Positions 19,083 to 28,002 of a DNA stretch of 64,000 nucleotides are shown one piece after another. Position 1 is the first letter of the stretch. Each line of letters begins with the position of its first letter. The stretch covers positions 1,293,001 to 1,357,000 of the forward strand of contig NZ_CP051428.1 in assembly GCF_012676905.1 (NCBI RefSeq), read 5' to 3'. The stretch comes from Paenibacillus albicereus. GTDB lineage: Bacteria; Bacillota; Bacilli; Paenibacillales; Paenibacillaceae. The translations under genes and the position numbers were made by a program. Below the pieces are notes generated by a model, which saw only the letters and a program-made list of their open reading frames with translations, made no database searches and had not been told where the DNA came from.

Positions 19083-20051
19083 ATGCCGAGCCAAGAAACC
19101 GCCGCCGTCCCGGCCGTCCCCGACGCGGAGCCGGGCAAGGTCAGACGCTGGTTCAAGACGCTGTCCAAACAGAAGGCGCTGGTGCTCATGTCGGTGCCGT
19201 TCGTCATCTGGATTTTCATCTTCAAGTACGTGCCGCTGTGGGGCTGGACGATCGCCTTCCAGCATTACCGCCCGAACCTCGGCATGCTCGAGCAGGAATG
19301 GGTCGGCCTGGAGCAGTTCCGCTTCCTGTTCTCCGACGATTCGTTCCTGCGCGTCCTGCGCAACACGCTTGCGATGGCCGTCATCAAGCTGGTGCTCGGC
19401 TTCTTCACCGCCATCGGCCTCGCGATCCTGCTCAACGAGGTGCGCATCGCCTTCTTCAAGCGCGCCGTGCAGACGATCAGCTACCTGCCGCACTTCATCT
19501 CCTGGGTCGTGGCGGCCAACATCATCTCGACGGCGCTGTCGATCGACGGCGGCATCGTCAACGAGCTCTTGATGTGGCTCGGCGTCATCGACCGGCCGAT
19601 CATGTGGCTCGGCGTCGGGCATTACTTCTGGGGCATCCTCGGCGCCTCCGAGGTGTGGAAGGATGTCGGCTGGAACACGATCGTCTATCTCGCGGCGATG
19701 ACGATGATCGACCCGTCGCAGTACGAGGCGGCCGAGATCGACGGCGCCAGCCGGCTGCAGCGCATCCAGCACATCACGCTGCCGGGCCTCAAGCCGGTCA
19801 TCGTCATCCTGCTCATCATGAACCTCGGCAGCATCCTCGAGACGGGCTTCGAGCCGCAGTACCTGATGGGCAACGGCATGAACGCCGACTATTCCGAGAA
19901 CTTGGAAATCTTCGTCCTTAAATACGGCATCTCGATGGGCAACTTCTCGCTCGCGACCGCAGCCGGCATCTTCAAGACGGTCGTCAGCTTCATCCTGCTG
20001 TTCGGAGCCAACTCGCTGGCGAAGCGGCTCGGCGAGCAGAGACTGTTCTAA
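19083..20051 (+). CDS. ABC transporter permease (LplB-like)
   Basis: This 322-residue inner-membrane permease has about six hydrophobic segments and the binding-protein-dependent EAA loop (QYEAAEIDGASRLQRIQHITLP) near residues 215-235, which contacts the ATPase. The frame extends to an upstream TTG, but ATG 19083 is chosen because GGAGAGGAG lies at 19065-19075. No ATPase gene is present in the locus; a shared MsmK-like ATPase elsewhere is expected for this transporter class. Confidence 0.92.
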   Translation: MPSQETAAVPAVPDAEPGKVRRWFKTLSKQKALVLMSVPFVIWIFIFKYVPLWGWTIAFQHYRPNLGMLEQEWVGLEQFRFLFSDDSFLRVLRNTLAMAVIKLVLGFFTAIGLAILLNEVRIAFFKRAVQTISYLPHFISWVVAANIISTALSIDGGIVNELLMWLGVIDRPIMWLGVGHYFWGILGASEVWKDVGWNTIVYLAAMTMIDPSQYEAAEIDGASRLQRIQHITLPGLKPVIVILLIMNLGSILETGFEPQYLMGNGMNADYSENLEIFVLKYGISMGNFSLATAAGIFKTVVSFILLFGANSLAKRLGEQRLF

Positions 20052-20066
20052 AAGGAGCGACCGATC

Positions 20067-21032
20067 ATGGCCATGCCATCAGCCCAGCGGGCAGGAGCGG
20101 GCAAGAAGCCCGACAAGCCGCGCAAGGTGTACAAACGGTTCCAATCTCCGGGAGACCGCCTGTTCGACCTGTTCAACTTCATCTTCCTGTCGCTGCTCGT
20201 CGTCGTCACGCTCTATCCGTTCCTCAACACGCTGGCCGTGTCGCTGAACGATGCCAACGACTCCATCCGCGGCGGCATCTACCTGCTGCCCCGCGACTTC
20301 AGCCTCGACAACTACAAGTACGTGTTCCAGGAAGCGACGATCTTCCATGCGACGCTGATCTCCATCCTGCGGACGGCGATCGGCACCGTGGTCACGGTGT
20401 TCTGCTCCGCGATGGTCGCGTATACGATCAGCCGGCCGGAGTTCCTGCTGCGGCGCTTCGTGACGGTGACGTTCATCCTCACGATGTACCTCAACGGCGG
20501 CCTCATCCCGAACTACCTGCTCATGCGCGACCTGGAGCTGATCGGCAGCTTCTGGGTGTACATCGTGCCGGGCATCATCGGCGTGTTCAACATGATCGTC
20601 ATCCGGTCCTTCATCGAAGGGCTGCCCGAGGGCATCATCGAGTCGGCGCGCATCGACGGAGCGGGCGAGTTCCGTACGTTCATGCAGATCGTCATCCCGC
20701 TGGCGCTGCCGGCGCTCGCCACGGTCGCGCTGTTCACCGGCGTGTTCCAGTGGAACTCGTGGTTCGACGTCTTCCTGTACAACTCCGAAAAGGCCAACCT
20801 CAGCACGCTTCAATACGAGCTGATGAAGATGCTGGCCAACTCGAACTCGAACTCGTCGATGACCTCGGCCTCGGCGTTTGCGAACAGCGCGAGCGGCAGC
20901 GCGAACTTCGTCACGCCGAGCTCGATCCGCGCGACGATGACGATCGTGGCGAGCCTGCCGATGATTATCGTCTACCCGTTCCTTCAGAAATACTTCGTCA
21001 AAGGCATGACCGTCGGCGGCGTGAAGGGCTGA
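20067..21032 (+). CDS. ABC transporter permease (LplC/YtcP-like)
   Basis: The second permease, 321 residues, has the typical opening LYPFLNTLAVSLNDA after a basic N-terminus, six predicted membrane segments, and an EAA-like loop (GIIESARIDGAGEFRTFMQIV) near 188-210. It follows the first permease by 15 bases with AAAGGAG. Together with the lipoprotein at 17265 it forms a CUT1-type importer for oligosaccharides. Confidence 0.92.
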   Translation: MAMPSAQRAGAGKKPDKPRKVYKRFQSPGDRLFDLFNFIFLSLLVVVTLYPFLNTLAVSLNDANDSIRGGIYLLPRDFSLDNYKYVFQEATIFHATLISILRTAIGTVVTVFCSAMVAYTISRPEFLLRRFVTVTFILTMYLNGGLIPNYLLMRDLELIGSFWVYIVPGIIGVFNMIVIRSFIEGLPEGIIESARIDGAGEFRTFMQIVIPLALPALATVALFTGVFQWNSWFDVFLYNSEKANLSTLQYELMKMLANSNSNSSMTSASAFANSASGSANFVTPSSIRATMTIVASLPMIIVYPFLQKYFVKGMTVGGVKG

Positions 21033-21170
21033 GCCGACGGCTGCCGCCCGGCGAAGCCGCAGGCCGGCGGCGAAGGCCGCTGCGCGGCGGGCGCGATGGC
21101 CGCGCGCGGCAGGCGCGAATGGCCCTCGCAGGGCGGGCGCGAATGGCCCTCGCGCGGCAGGGCTAACGTA

Positions 21171-21215
21171 ACCCCCTCTGCTCGGAAGCTTGGCTTCCGC
21201 CAGCGGGGGTTTTTG
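21171..21215 (+). terminator. Terminator at the end of the xylan/importer operon
   Basis: A nested hairpin has outer arms of five C and five G and an inner 7-bp stem (CGGAAGC/GCTTCCG), followed by a T run. It lies about 140 bases after the last permease gene. Between gene and terminator (21080-21160) are short GC-rich direct repeats containing GGCGCGAATGGCC. Confidence 0.85.
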
Positions 21216-21242
21216 GCTTACTCCGCCGCTTTACGGACGAGC

Positions 21243-22330
21243 CTTCATCCATTTTCATAGCAAGCGACATGGCTCGCCTTGCCGCGCTCTCCGCTAACTC
21301 GATTTTTTCGGCTTAGCGCCTGCCGGAAGCCTTCGTTGGAGCGCTTGAACTCGATTAATTCGAGTTAAATGACCCCTGGTGCCCAGCAGGAAGCCCAGTA
21401 ACTCGATTTATTCGAGTTAAAGCCACTTCAATGTCCACCACGAAGCCCAGTAACTCGAATGTTTCGACTTAGCGCCTGCCGGAAGACGAGCTCGCAACCA
21501 ACGAACTCGGTTTTTCCGCGCAACGTCGGTGCTGGAGCAGCAGAGGAGGCGAGTTACTCGGTTTATCCGAGCAACGCCGGTGCTAGAGCCGCAAAAGGAG
21601 CGGAGTTACTCGGTTTATCCGAGCAACGTCGGTGCTGGAGCAGCAGAGGAGGCGAGTTACTCGGTTTATCCGAGCAACGCCGGTGCTGGAGCCACAGATG
21701 GAGCGAAGTTACTCGGTTTATCCGCGCAACGTCGGTGCTGGAGCGGCAGAAGGAGCGGAGTTGCTCGGTTTTTCCGAGCAACGTCGGTGCTGGAGCCGCA
21801 AAAGGAGCGGAGTTACTCGGTTTATCCGCGCAACGTCGGTGCTGGAGCAGCAGAGGAGGCGAGTTACTCGGTTTATCCGCGCAACGCCGGTGCTGGAGCC
21901 GCAAAAGGAGCGGAGTTACTCGGTTTATCCGCGCAATGCCGGTGCTGGAGCAGCAGAAGGAGCGAAGTTGCTCGGTTTATCCGAGCAACGTCGGTGCTGG
22001 AGCAGCAGAAGGTGACGAGTTACTCGGTTTTTCCGAGCAACATCGGTGCTGGAGCAGCACAAGGAGCGGAGTTGCTCGGTTTTTCCGCGCAACGTCGGTG
22101 TTGGAGCAGCAGAGGAGGCGAGTTACTCGGTTTATCCGCGCAACGTCGGTGCTGGAGCTACAGATGGAGCGAAGTTGCTCGTTTTATCCACGCAACGTCG
22201 GTGCTGGAGCAGCAGAAGGAGCGAAGTTGCTCGGTTTATCCGCGCAACGTCGGTGCTGGAGCAGCAGAAGGAGCGGAGTTGCTCGGTTTTTCCGCGCAAC
22301 GGCGCCGTGGAGGCAGCTGTTGAGAGCGAG
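21243..22330. repeat. Tandem array, about 20 units, 51-52 bp period (family A)
   Basis: About 20 head-to-tail units. The core ACTCGG or AACTCGA recurs at 21295, 21347, 21399, 21451, 21503, 21554 and on to about 22280, at 51-52 base intervals. The first four units are diverged and carry palindromes such as AACTCGATTTATTCGAGTT; the later sixteen are close to identical. A typical unit contains GAGTTACTCGGTTTATCCGA (a small hairpin, CTCGG/CCGAG), then CAACGTCGGTGCTGGAGCAG and a purine-rich stretch. The unit has no stop in any plus frame, so long false ORFs cross it. It lies between the importer operon and desR. Function unknown. Confidence 0.9.
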
Positions 22331-22394
22331 AAGCGCAAACAAGCCGCAGCCGCCCCATCATGGGCTGCTGCGGCCTGCACGCCACGCGGGCTTT

Positions 22395-22994
22395 TTATTT
22401 GAACCAGCCCTTCTCCTTGAAGCGGGAGACGGCCTCGATGCGGTTGCTGACGCCGAGCTTGTCGAGGATGACGGAGATGTAGTTGCGCACGGTGCCGCTC
22501 GAAAGATACAGCTGGCTCGCGATCTCCTTGGTGTTCTTACCGGCGGAGACGAGCTCCATCACTTCCCGCTCTCGTTCCGTGAGCGGGTTGCTCTCGTTGT
22601 ACACTTCGTCGACGAGCTCGGGCGCGTACAGGCGGCGGCCTTCCATGACGCTGCGGATCGATATGGCGAGCTCGTCGCTCGAGCTGTCCTTGAGCAGATA
22701 GGCCTGCACGCCGGCCTTGAGCGCCCGCTCGAAATAGCCGCTGCGCGCGAACGTCGTCAGGATCATGACGCGGCAGCCGCTGTCCTTCAGCTGCTCGGCC
22801 GCCTCGAGCCCATTCATGACGGGCATCTCGATGTCCATGATGCAGATGTCGGGCTTGTGCTTGCGCACGAGCGCGACGGCATCCTCGCCGCTCGTCGCCT
22901 GGCCGACGACCTGCATGTCCTCCTCCAGGTCGATGAGGGAGCCGAGTGCGCCAAGCAGCAGCCGCTGGTCCTCGGCGAGCACGATTCGAATCAT
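22395..22994 (-). CDS. desR: DesR-like response regulator (NarL/LuxR type)
   Basis: A 199-residue response regulator. Its receiver domain has phosphoacceptor Asp54 (CIMDIEMP), and the C-terminal LuxR-type HTH reads NPLTEREREVMELVSAG and continues to TVRNYISVILDKLG. ATG 22994 overlaps the desK stop by four bases. The order desaturase-kinase-regulator on one strand matches the Bacillus des-desKR system, in which DesR-P activates the desaturase gene in the cold. The longer open frame upstream is the desK shadow. Confidence 0.9.
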   Translation of the reverse strand: MIRIVLAEDQRLLLGALGSLIDLEEDMQVVGQATSGEDAVALVRKHKPDICIMDIEMPVMNGLEAAEQLKDSGCRVMILTTFARSGYFERALKAGVQAYLLKDSSSDELAISIRSVMEGRRLYAPELVDEVYNESNPLTEREREVMELVSAGKNTKEIASQLYLSSGTVRNYISVILDKLGVSNRIEAVSRFKEKGWFK

Positions 22995-24247
22995 AGGGAA
23001 TCCTCCTTTTCCATGCGGCTGACGTTGTGAGGGGCGATCATGTAGATCGTCGTGCCCGGCCGTCCGTGCGCGCTGTCCCCTCCGGCGCCTCGCCCTCCCG
23101 CCGGCATCGGCGCGGAAGCTCTCGAGGCTTCCGTCCCCGGAGCCTTCGAGCCGGACGGCTTCGAATCCATCCCGGCGGCGTTGCCGATCTGGAGGCTGCC
23201 GTTGATGAACTCCAGCCGCTCCTTCATGCCCTGCAGGCCGTTGCCCCGATCCTGGGCGCGCGGCGGCCGCATGCCGATGCCGTCGTCCTGCACGAGCACG
23301 CGCAGCAGGTCGGGCTTCTGCTCGATGCGCACGAGGCAGCGGGAAGCCCGGCTGTGCTTGACGACGTTCGTGACCGCTTCCTTGATGCACATGCTGAGCA
23401 CGTTCTCGGTGAAGCGGGACGTATGCGCGAGCTTCGGATCGCCGATCAGCTCGAACTCGATTTCCGCCGCGCGCAGGATCTGGCCGACCCGTCCGAGCTC
23501 GTCCTCGAGCCGGGCTCCCCGCATGTGCGAGACCATGTCGCGCACTTCCTGCAGCGCGATGCGCGCCGTCTGGTGCACGTCGCTCATCTCGGCGCGCGCC
23601 CGCTCGGGATTTTTGGATACGAGCTTGCCGGCGAGGTCGCTCTTGAGGCGGATGAGCGACAGCTGCTGGCCGAGCGTATCATGCAGGTCGAGCGCGATCC
23701 GCTGCCGTTCCTCCAGCACAAGCAGGTCGGCGATCCGCCGGTTGGCGTCCTCGAGCTGGCCTTGGAGCCGCTCCTGCTTGAGCCAGTTGTAGCGGCTGAA
23801 CGGCAGCACCGACACCCCGATGAGCAGGATCGCGACGAACGGAGACTGCTGGATGAAAAAGCGGTTCTGCATGAAGTAAGCGGCGTAGATCGTGGCGGCG
23901 ACGAGCACGAGATGCACGACATAGAGGCTCGTGAAGCCGGCCCGGCTGCGCGTGTTGCCGATGTAGAACGCCAGGAAGAAGCCGAAGTACGGGTAGTGGA
24001 AATAGATCGTCATCGCCGCGGATATGGCCATCTGGATCGCGATGCCGGTGTACATCCGCCAGCCTCGGCCCTCGCGCGTGAGCCGGTAGCAGATGAAAAA
24101 GACGGCAACCATGAGGCTGCCGGCGAGAATGCTGCCCGTATCCGGGTAGCGGAAGATGAAGTAGAACGGCAGGACGATGAAGGCCAGCCAGATATAAGGT
24201 CCGAGCCCGGTATTGCGCGGCAGGATCTGGTTCCATTTTTGCTGCAT
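22991..24247 (-). CDS. desK: DesK-like membrane thermosensor histidine kinase
   Basis: A 418-residue kinase with about five membrane segments in the first 150 residues, a coiled linker, then the dimerisation/phosphorylation motif ERQRIALDLHDTLGQQL with His189 and an ATPase domain (DDGIGM, GNGLQGMKERLEF). In this family the membrane segments sense bilayer thickness and order. The C-terminal tail (about 350-400) holds a Pro/Gly/Ala-rich insert not typical of DesK. It is coupled by ATGA to desR. Confidence 0.88.
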   Translation of the reverse strand: MQQKWNQILPRNTGLGPYIWLAFIVLPFYFIFRYPDTGSILAGSLMVAVFFICYRLTREGRGWRMYTGIAIQMAISAAMTIYFHYPYFGFFLAFYIGNTRSRAGFTSLYVVHLVLVAATIYAAYFMQNRFFIQQSPFVAILLIGVSVLPFSRYNWLKQERLQGQLEDANRRIADLLVLEERQRIALDLHDTLGQQLSLIRLKSDLAGKLVSKNPERARAEMSDVHQTARIALQEVRDMVSHMRGARLEDELGRVGQILRAAEIEFELIGDPKLAHTSRFTENVLSMCIKEAVTNVVKHSRASRCLVRIEQKPDLLRVLVQDDGIGMRPPRAQDRGNGLQGMKERLEFINGSLQIGNAAGMDSKPSGSKAPGTEASRASAPMPAGGRGAGGDSAHGRPGTTIYMIAPHNVSRMEKEDSL

Positions 24248-24338
24248 GCGGAGCTCCTTGGGCCGGGCGCGGTCAGGCCGCGAGCCCGGGAGGGATGGTT
24301 GACCTCATTGTAGCATATTATCCGATCGGATATCCGCT

Positions 24339-25364
24339 TCAGGCGGGACGGCCGGTGGAGCGGAGCGGGAGCTCCGCGGCTCGGCGGATGCCTTCGCGGA
24401 ACGTGACGAACTGGCGGCGCTCGTCGTCCCACAGATTGAAGCGCAGCGACTTCAGGCTCGTGCGCAGCGTAATCGTCGTCGCATGCTCCAGCGGAGGCGC
24501 GGCCTCGTGGGCCTGCTGCAGATGATAGTTCGGCACGCGCGGGCTCAAGTGATGCACATGGTGGTAGCCGATGTTGCCGGTCAGCCATTGCAGCCAGGCG
24601 GGCAGCTTGTAGAACGAGCTGCCTTCTACGGCCGCCTTGACGTAGTCCCACTCTTCCTCATGCTCGAAGTACGAGTCCTCGAACTGATGCTGGACATAGA
24701 ACAGCCAGATGCCGGCGGCGCCGGAGATCCAGAATACCGGCAGCTGCACGAGCAGGAACGACTGCCAGCCGATCGCCCAGATGAGCAGCGCGTAGAGGGC
24801 GGCGATGCCGGCATTGGTCAGCCACGTGTTGCGGCGCTCCTTGAGGCGAGCGCCTTTTTCGTTGAAGCGATAGGTAATGAGGATGAGCGCGATCGGTCCG
24901 ATTACGAACAGCACGAACGGATTGCGGTAGATGCGGTAGCGCAGCTTGGTCCACGTCGATGCTTCCTTGTACTCCTTGACGGTGAGCAGCCACATGTCGC
25001 CCGTGCCGCGGCGCTCCAGGTTGCCGCTGCCGGCATGGTGGATGTTGTGGCTGTGCTTCCATTGCTCGTACGGGAACAGCGTCAGGATGCCGAGCAGCGT
25101 GCCGAGCGCGTCGTTGGCCTTGCGGCTGCGGAAGAACGAGCCGTGGCAGCAGTCGTGAAAGATGATGAAGCTGCGGATGAGGAAGCCGGCCGCGAGCGCG
25201 GACAGCAGCAGCGTCAAGGCATAGGAGACCTGCAAGCTGGCATAAGCCGCGATCCACAATAGGATGAACGGCGGAATCGTATTGAGCAGCTGGCGCACGC
25301 TGGCGGAACGGTCGTTGCGCTCGAAGGGAGCGATCATCTTGCGAAGCTGTTTCGTCTGGTTCAT
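24339..25364 (-). CDS. des: Membrane fatty acid desaturase (Des-like, acyl-lipid)
   Basis: A 341-residue integral membrane di-iron desaturase. The three His boxes are present: HDCCH (70-74), HSHNIHH (104-110) and HHVHH (268-272). Hydrophobic segments flank them. ATG 25364 has GGGAGG upstream; the frame extends further but without support. It would introduce double bonds into membrane phospholipid acyl chains to restore fluidity after cold shock, under control of DesK/DesR encoded 92 bases downstream. Confidence 0.92.
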   Translation of the reverse strand: MNQTKQLRKMIAPFERNDRSASVRQLLNTIPPFILLWIAAYASLQVSYALTLLLSALAAGFLIRSFIIFHDCCHGSFFRSRKANDALGTLLGILTLFPYEQWKHSHNIHHAGSGNLERRGTGDMWLLTVKEYKEASTWTKLRYRIYRNPFVLFVIGPIALILITYRFNEKGARLKERRNTWLTNAGIAALYALLIWAIGWQSFLLVQLPVFWISGAAGIWLFYVQHQFEDSYFEHEEEWDYVKAAVEGSSFYKLPAWLQWLTGNIGYHHVHHLSPRVPNYHLQQAHEAAPPLEHATTITLRTSLKSLRFNLWDDERRQFVTFREGIRRAAELPLRSTGRPA

Positions 25365-25570
25365 GGCGTCCTCCCGGTTGGCCGCACGGCGCGCGGAGCG
25401 CTGCGGCTGATGATTCCAGTATACGGAAGGGCGCGCGCCGCAGGCAGTCATAGCCGTCAGCGATCCGATATGACATCTGTCATGCCTTGTTTGAGAGCGA
25501 GTTGCCGGTCAGGCTTCGATTGGTGTAGCTTTAAGGGAAGAACCTTCATCGGAAGCGGGGAGCGTGCATC

Positions 25571-26053
25571 ATGTCCATATTCGACAAAATGAAGCAAGGA
25601 GCGGCCGAAGCGGCGAGGGCCGCTCAGCAGACGATGGAGACCGCGCGGCTGAAGTCGCAGGTCGCGCTTCGCCAGCGCGACATCTCGCGGCTCAAGAAAG
25701 AGATCGGCGATGCCGTATTCGCCGCCTACATGAAGGACGACATGACGGCCTCTCATGATGCGGCCCACCGGCTGTGCCAGCAGATCGTGTCCGCGCAAGG
25801 GCAGATCGACCAGCTGGAGCAGCGCATCCGCGCGCTCAAGGCGCTCAAGGCCTGTGCGTCCTGCGGGCGGGAGGCCGACCATGAGGCTCGCTACTGCCCG
25901 GATTGCGGCGCGTCTTTTCCGGAGGAGGGCGTGCTGCCGGCGCTGCAGCTCGAGGGCCAGGTGCATGTGCTGTGCGGACGCTGCAAGGCGGAGAATCCGC
26001 TCGATGCGAAGCGCTGCACGCGCTGCGGCAGCGAGCTGGCTTCCTGGCAGTAG
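25571..26053 (+). CDS. Coiled-coil protein with two zinc ribbons
   Basis: This 160-residue protein has a helical, charged N-terminal half (about 5-95, with coiled-coil character near 30-50 and 73-92). Two four-cysteine zinc ribbons follow: Cys95, Cys98, Cys109, Cys112 and Cys135, Cys138, Cys149, Cys152. GGGGAGC precedes the ATG. I do not recognise a specific family function; zinc-ribbon proteins of this form are often annotated only as hypothetical. It stands alone, divergent from des. Confidence 0.75.
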   Translation: MSIFDKMKQGAAEAARAAQQTMETARLKSQVALRQRDISRLKKEIGDAVFAAYMKDDMTASHDAAHRLCQQIVSAQGQIDQLEQRIRALKALKACASCGREADHEARYCPDCGASFPEEGVLPALQLEGQVHVLCGRCKAENPLDAKRCTRCGSELASWQ

Positions 26054-26144
26054 GCCGCGGCTCTTGGGCGGCTGCCGGACAGCAGGCGTGGCGGCAGCCG
26101 CTTGGCGGCCAGGCTGCAGGGAGATGCCGCAGGCGATCGCGCGG

Positions 26145-26475
26145 AGCGGGCAGGCGGCTGGAAAACGTCTGGAATCGGCCGGGCCAAGGCACATAAGTGC
26201 CTTGAATTCAGTTTTCCGGCTGCAAGCAGCCTAGCCAAGGCACATAAGTGCCTTGGATTCAAATTTCCGGCTGGAATCAGCCGATTCAAGGCACATAAGT
26301 GCCTTGGATTCAAATTTTCGGCTGGAATTAGCCGATTCAAGGCACATAGGTGCCTTGGATTCAAATTTCCGGCTGGAATCAGCCGATTCAAGGCACATCA
26401 AGTGCCTTGGAATCTATTCTCCGGCCGAAACCAGCCCATCCAAGGCATCCCAAATGCCTTGGATTTTTTTATTTT
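26145..26475. repeat. Tandem array, six units, 51 bp period (family B), ending in a terminator
   Basis: AAGGCAC starts at 26186, 26237, 26288, 26339 and 26390 with exact 51-base spacing, and a sixth variant starts at 26442. Each unit carries two hairpins: AAGGCACATAAGTGCCTT and CGGCTGGAATCAGCCG. A partial unit lies at 26148-26180. The last unit has the stem of CCAAGGCAT and its complement followed by a T run (26441-26475) and would act as an intrinsic terminator for the zinc-ribbon gene. No sequence similarity to array A is evident. Confidence 0.9.
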
Positions 26476-26753
26476 CCCGCATGCTCCCGCCCGTCCAGCC
26501 CAAGCCGGACTTGGTTCATGCACTCTCAAATCCACGATGCGTGTACCCGGCAGCACTTGCTCGATGCAAGACCGGAACGGTCCTGGCGGTTGCATAAAAA
26601 TACCAGAGAAAGGGCAGGATAATGGGCGTTGCTCAAGGGAGAAAGTGTTGCGCGGGGCCACAAAAAGGCGCATCCGCACAACAATGTTTCTCTAGACCCA
26701 CTGCGGGTTCGGACGGTAAGGTGGGGAGAGTGTTTTGGAGAGGGGAAGGAAAA
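26476..26753. other. Leader region of the CDF transporter gene, no clear feature
   Basis: This stretch holds no supported gene. GATAAT occurs at 26613-26618 but no well-placed -35 was found. The short open frames here read through the repeat array and lack ribosome sites. Confidence 0.4.
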
Positions 26754-27635
26754 GTGTCTACCGACCAACAATATGCCGACATGCGTCGGGGAGAGCGCGG
26801 AGCCTGGATCAGCATCGGCGCTTATGTCGTGCTGTCGATCGCCAAAATCGGCGCGGGCTATCTGTTCGCCTCCAAGGCGCTGTCCGCGGACGGCTTCAAC
26901 AACCTGACCGACATCGTCGCCTCGTTCGCCGTGCTCATCGGCCTGCGCATCTCGCAGAAGCCGCCGGACGAGGATCATCCTTATGGACACTTCCGGGCGG
27001 AGACGATCGCTTCGCTCGTCGCTTCCTTCATCATGGCGACGGTCGGCCTGCAGGTGCTCATCAGCTCCGTGCGCTCGCTGTTCGCCGGGCGCGAGGAGGC
27101 CCCGAACATCCTGTCCGCGATCGTGGCGGTCGTGTCTGCCGTCGTCATGCTCGGCGTGTACCTGTACAACCGCCGCCTTGCCCGACAGATCAAGAGCCAG
27201 GCGCTGGAAGCGGCGGCCAAGGACAACTTGTCCGATTCGCTCGTCAGCATCGGCGCGGCGATCGGCATCGCGGGCGCTTCGCTCGGCTTGCCGTGGCTCG
27301 ATCCGGTGGCCGCGATCGCCGTCGGCCTCATCATCTGCAAGACGGCTTGGGAAATTTTCTACGGCGCGACCCATGCGCTGACCGACGGCTTCGACGACGG
27401 CGAGCTGCGCACGCTGCGCAGCTCGATCGAAAAGGTCGACGGCGTCAAGTCGATCAAGGATCTCAAGGCCCGCGTCCATGGCAGCCATGTGCTGGTCGAC
27501 GTCATCGTGATGGTCGATTCGAGGCTCACCCTCGTCGAGAGCCACCGCATCAGCGACGAGATCGAGCACCGGATGGAGCGCAAGCACAACATCATGAACG
27601 TGCATGTGCATGTCGAGCCATACGAGCCGGCCTAA
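26754..27635 (+). CDS. Cation diffusion facilitator (CDF) family transporter
   Basis: A 293-residue divalent cation/proton antiporter. Membrane segments occupy about 18-200, with metal-site motifs ADGFNNLTD (near 50) and KDNLSDSLVS (near 155) carrying the paired Asp/Asn residues, and DHPYGHFRAE between them. A cytoplasmic C-terminal domain ends in HVHVEP. GTG at 26754 is chosen as start because GGGGAAGG lies eight bases upstream and the frame further upstream has no support. The exported metal (Zn, Mn, Co or Fe) cannot be fixed from sequence. Confidence 0.88.
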   Translation: MSTDQQYADMRRGERGAWISIGAYVVLSIAKIGAGYLFASKALSADGFNNLTDIVASFAVLIGLRISQKPPDEDHPYGHFRAETIASLVASFIMATVGLQVLISSVRSLFAGREEAPNILSAIVAVVSAVVMLGVYLYNRRLARQIKSQALEAAAKDNLSDSLVSIGAAIGIAGASLGLPWLDPVAAIAVGLIICKTAWEIFYGATHALTDGFDDGELRTLRSSIEKVDGVKSIKDLKARVHGSHVLVDVIVMVDSRLTLVESHRISDEIEHRMERKHNIMNVHVHVEPYEPA

Positions 27636-27716
27636 TGTCCGGTGCCTGGCCGCTGCTCGAAGCAGGGCTTCGGCAGGCGCGAGTCGCTCCGACCGAAGTC
27701 CGTTCCAGCTCCGCAA

Positions 27717-27757
27717 AGCCCGCTTCCAGTCCCTTAGGGGACGGCAGCGGGCTTTTT
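27717..27757 (+). terminator. Terminator after the CDF gene
   Basis: Outer arms AGCCCGCT/AGCGGGCT and an inner GTCCC/GGGAC stem are followed by a T run at 27753-27757. The rest of the gap to 28002 shows no further feature I can support. Confidence 0.85.
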
Positions 27758-28002
27758 CGCGCGTGCAGGCCGCTCGTCCTAGCCTGGTTCCGCGGCGAAC
27801 TTGGGAGCAGCGGTCCATGCGGTTTCTCGCGCATTTATTTACAATAGAAGCCAGAAGTCTCCATCACGTGCCAGGAGACATGCAGATTCGCCGTTCCTTC
27901 GACAGGACAAGCCTAAACCCGGGGCGACCGGATGCCGATAAAGTCACAGAGATCTAGACCTTAGACAATCGACATTCCAACTAGATGAGGAGTCGTGATC
28001 GA

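Noticed and set aside
21243-22330. CRISPR array
   Set aside because: The whole 52-base unit is conserved, with no variable spacers and no cas genes.
21459-23030. A 523-residue open frame across the repeat array and desR
   Set aside because: The repeat unit lacks stops in all plus frames, so all three frames stay open. The frame also runs antisense through desR and has no ribosome site. It is an artefact.
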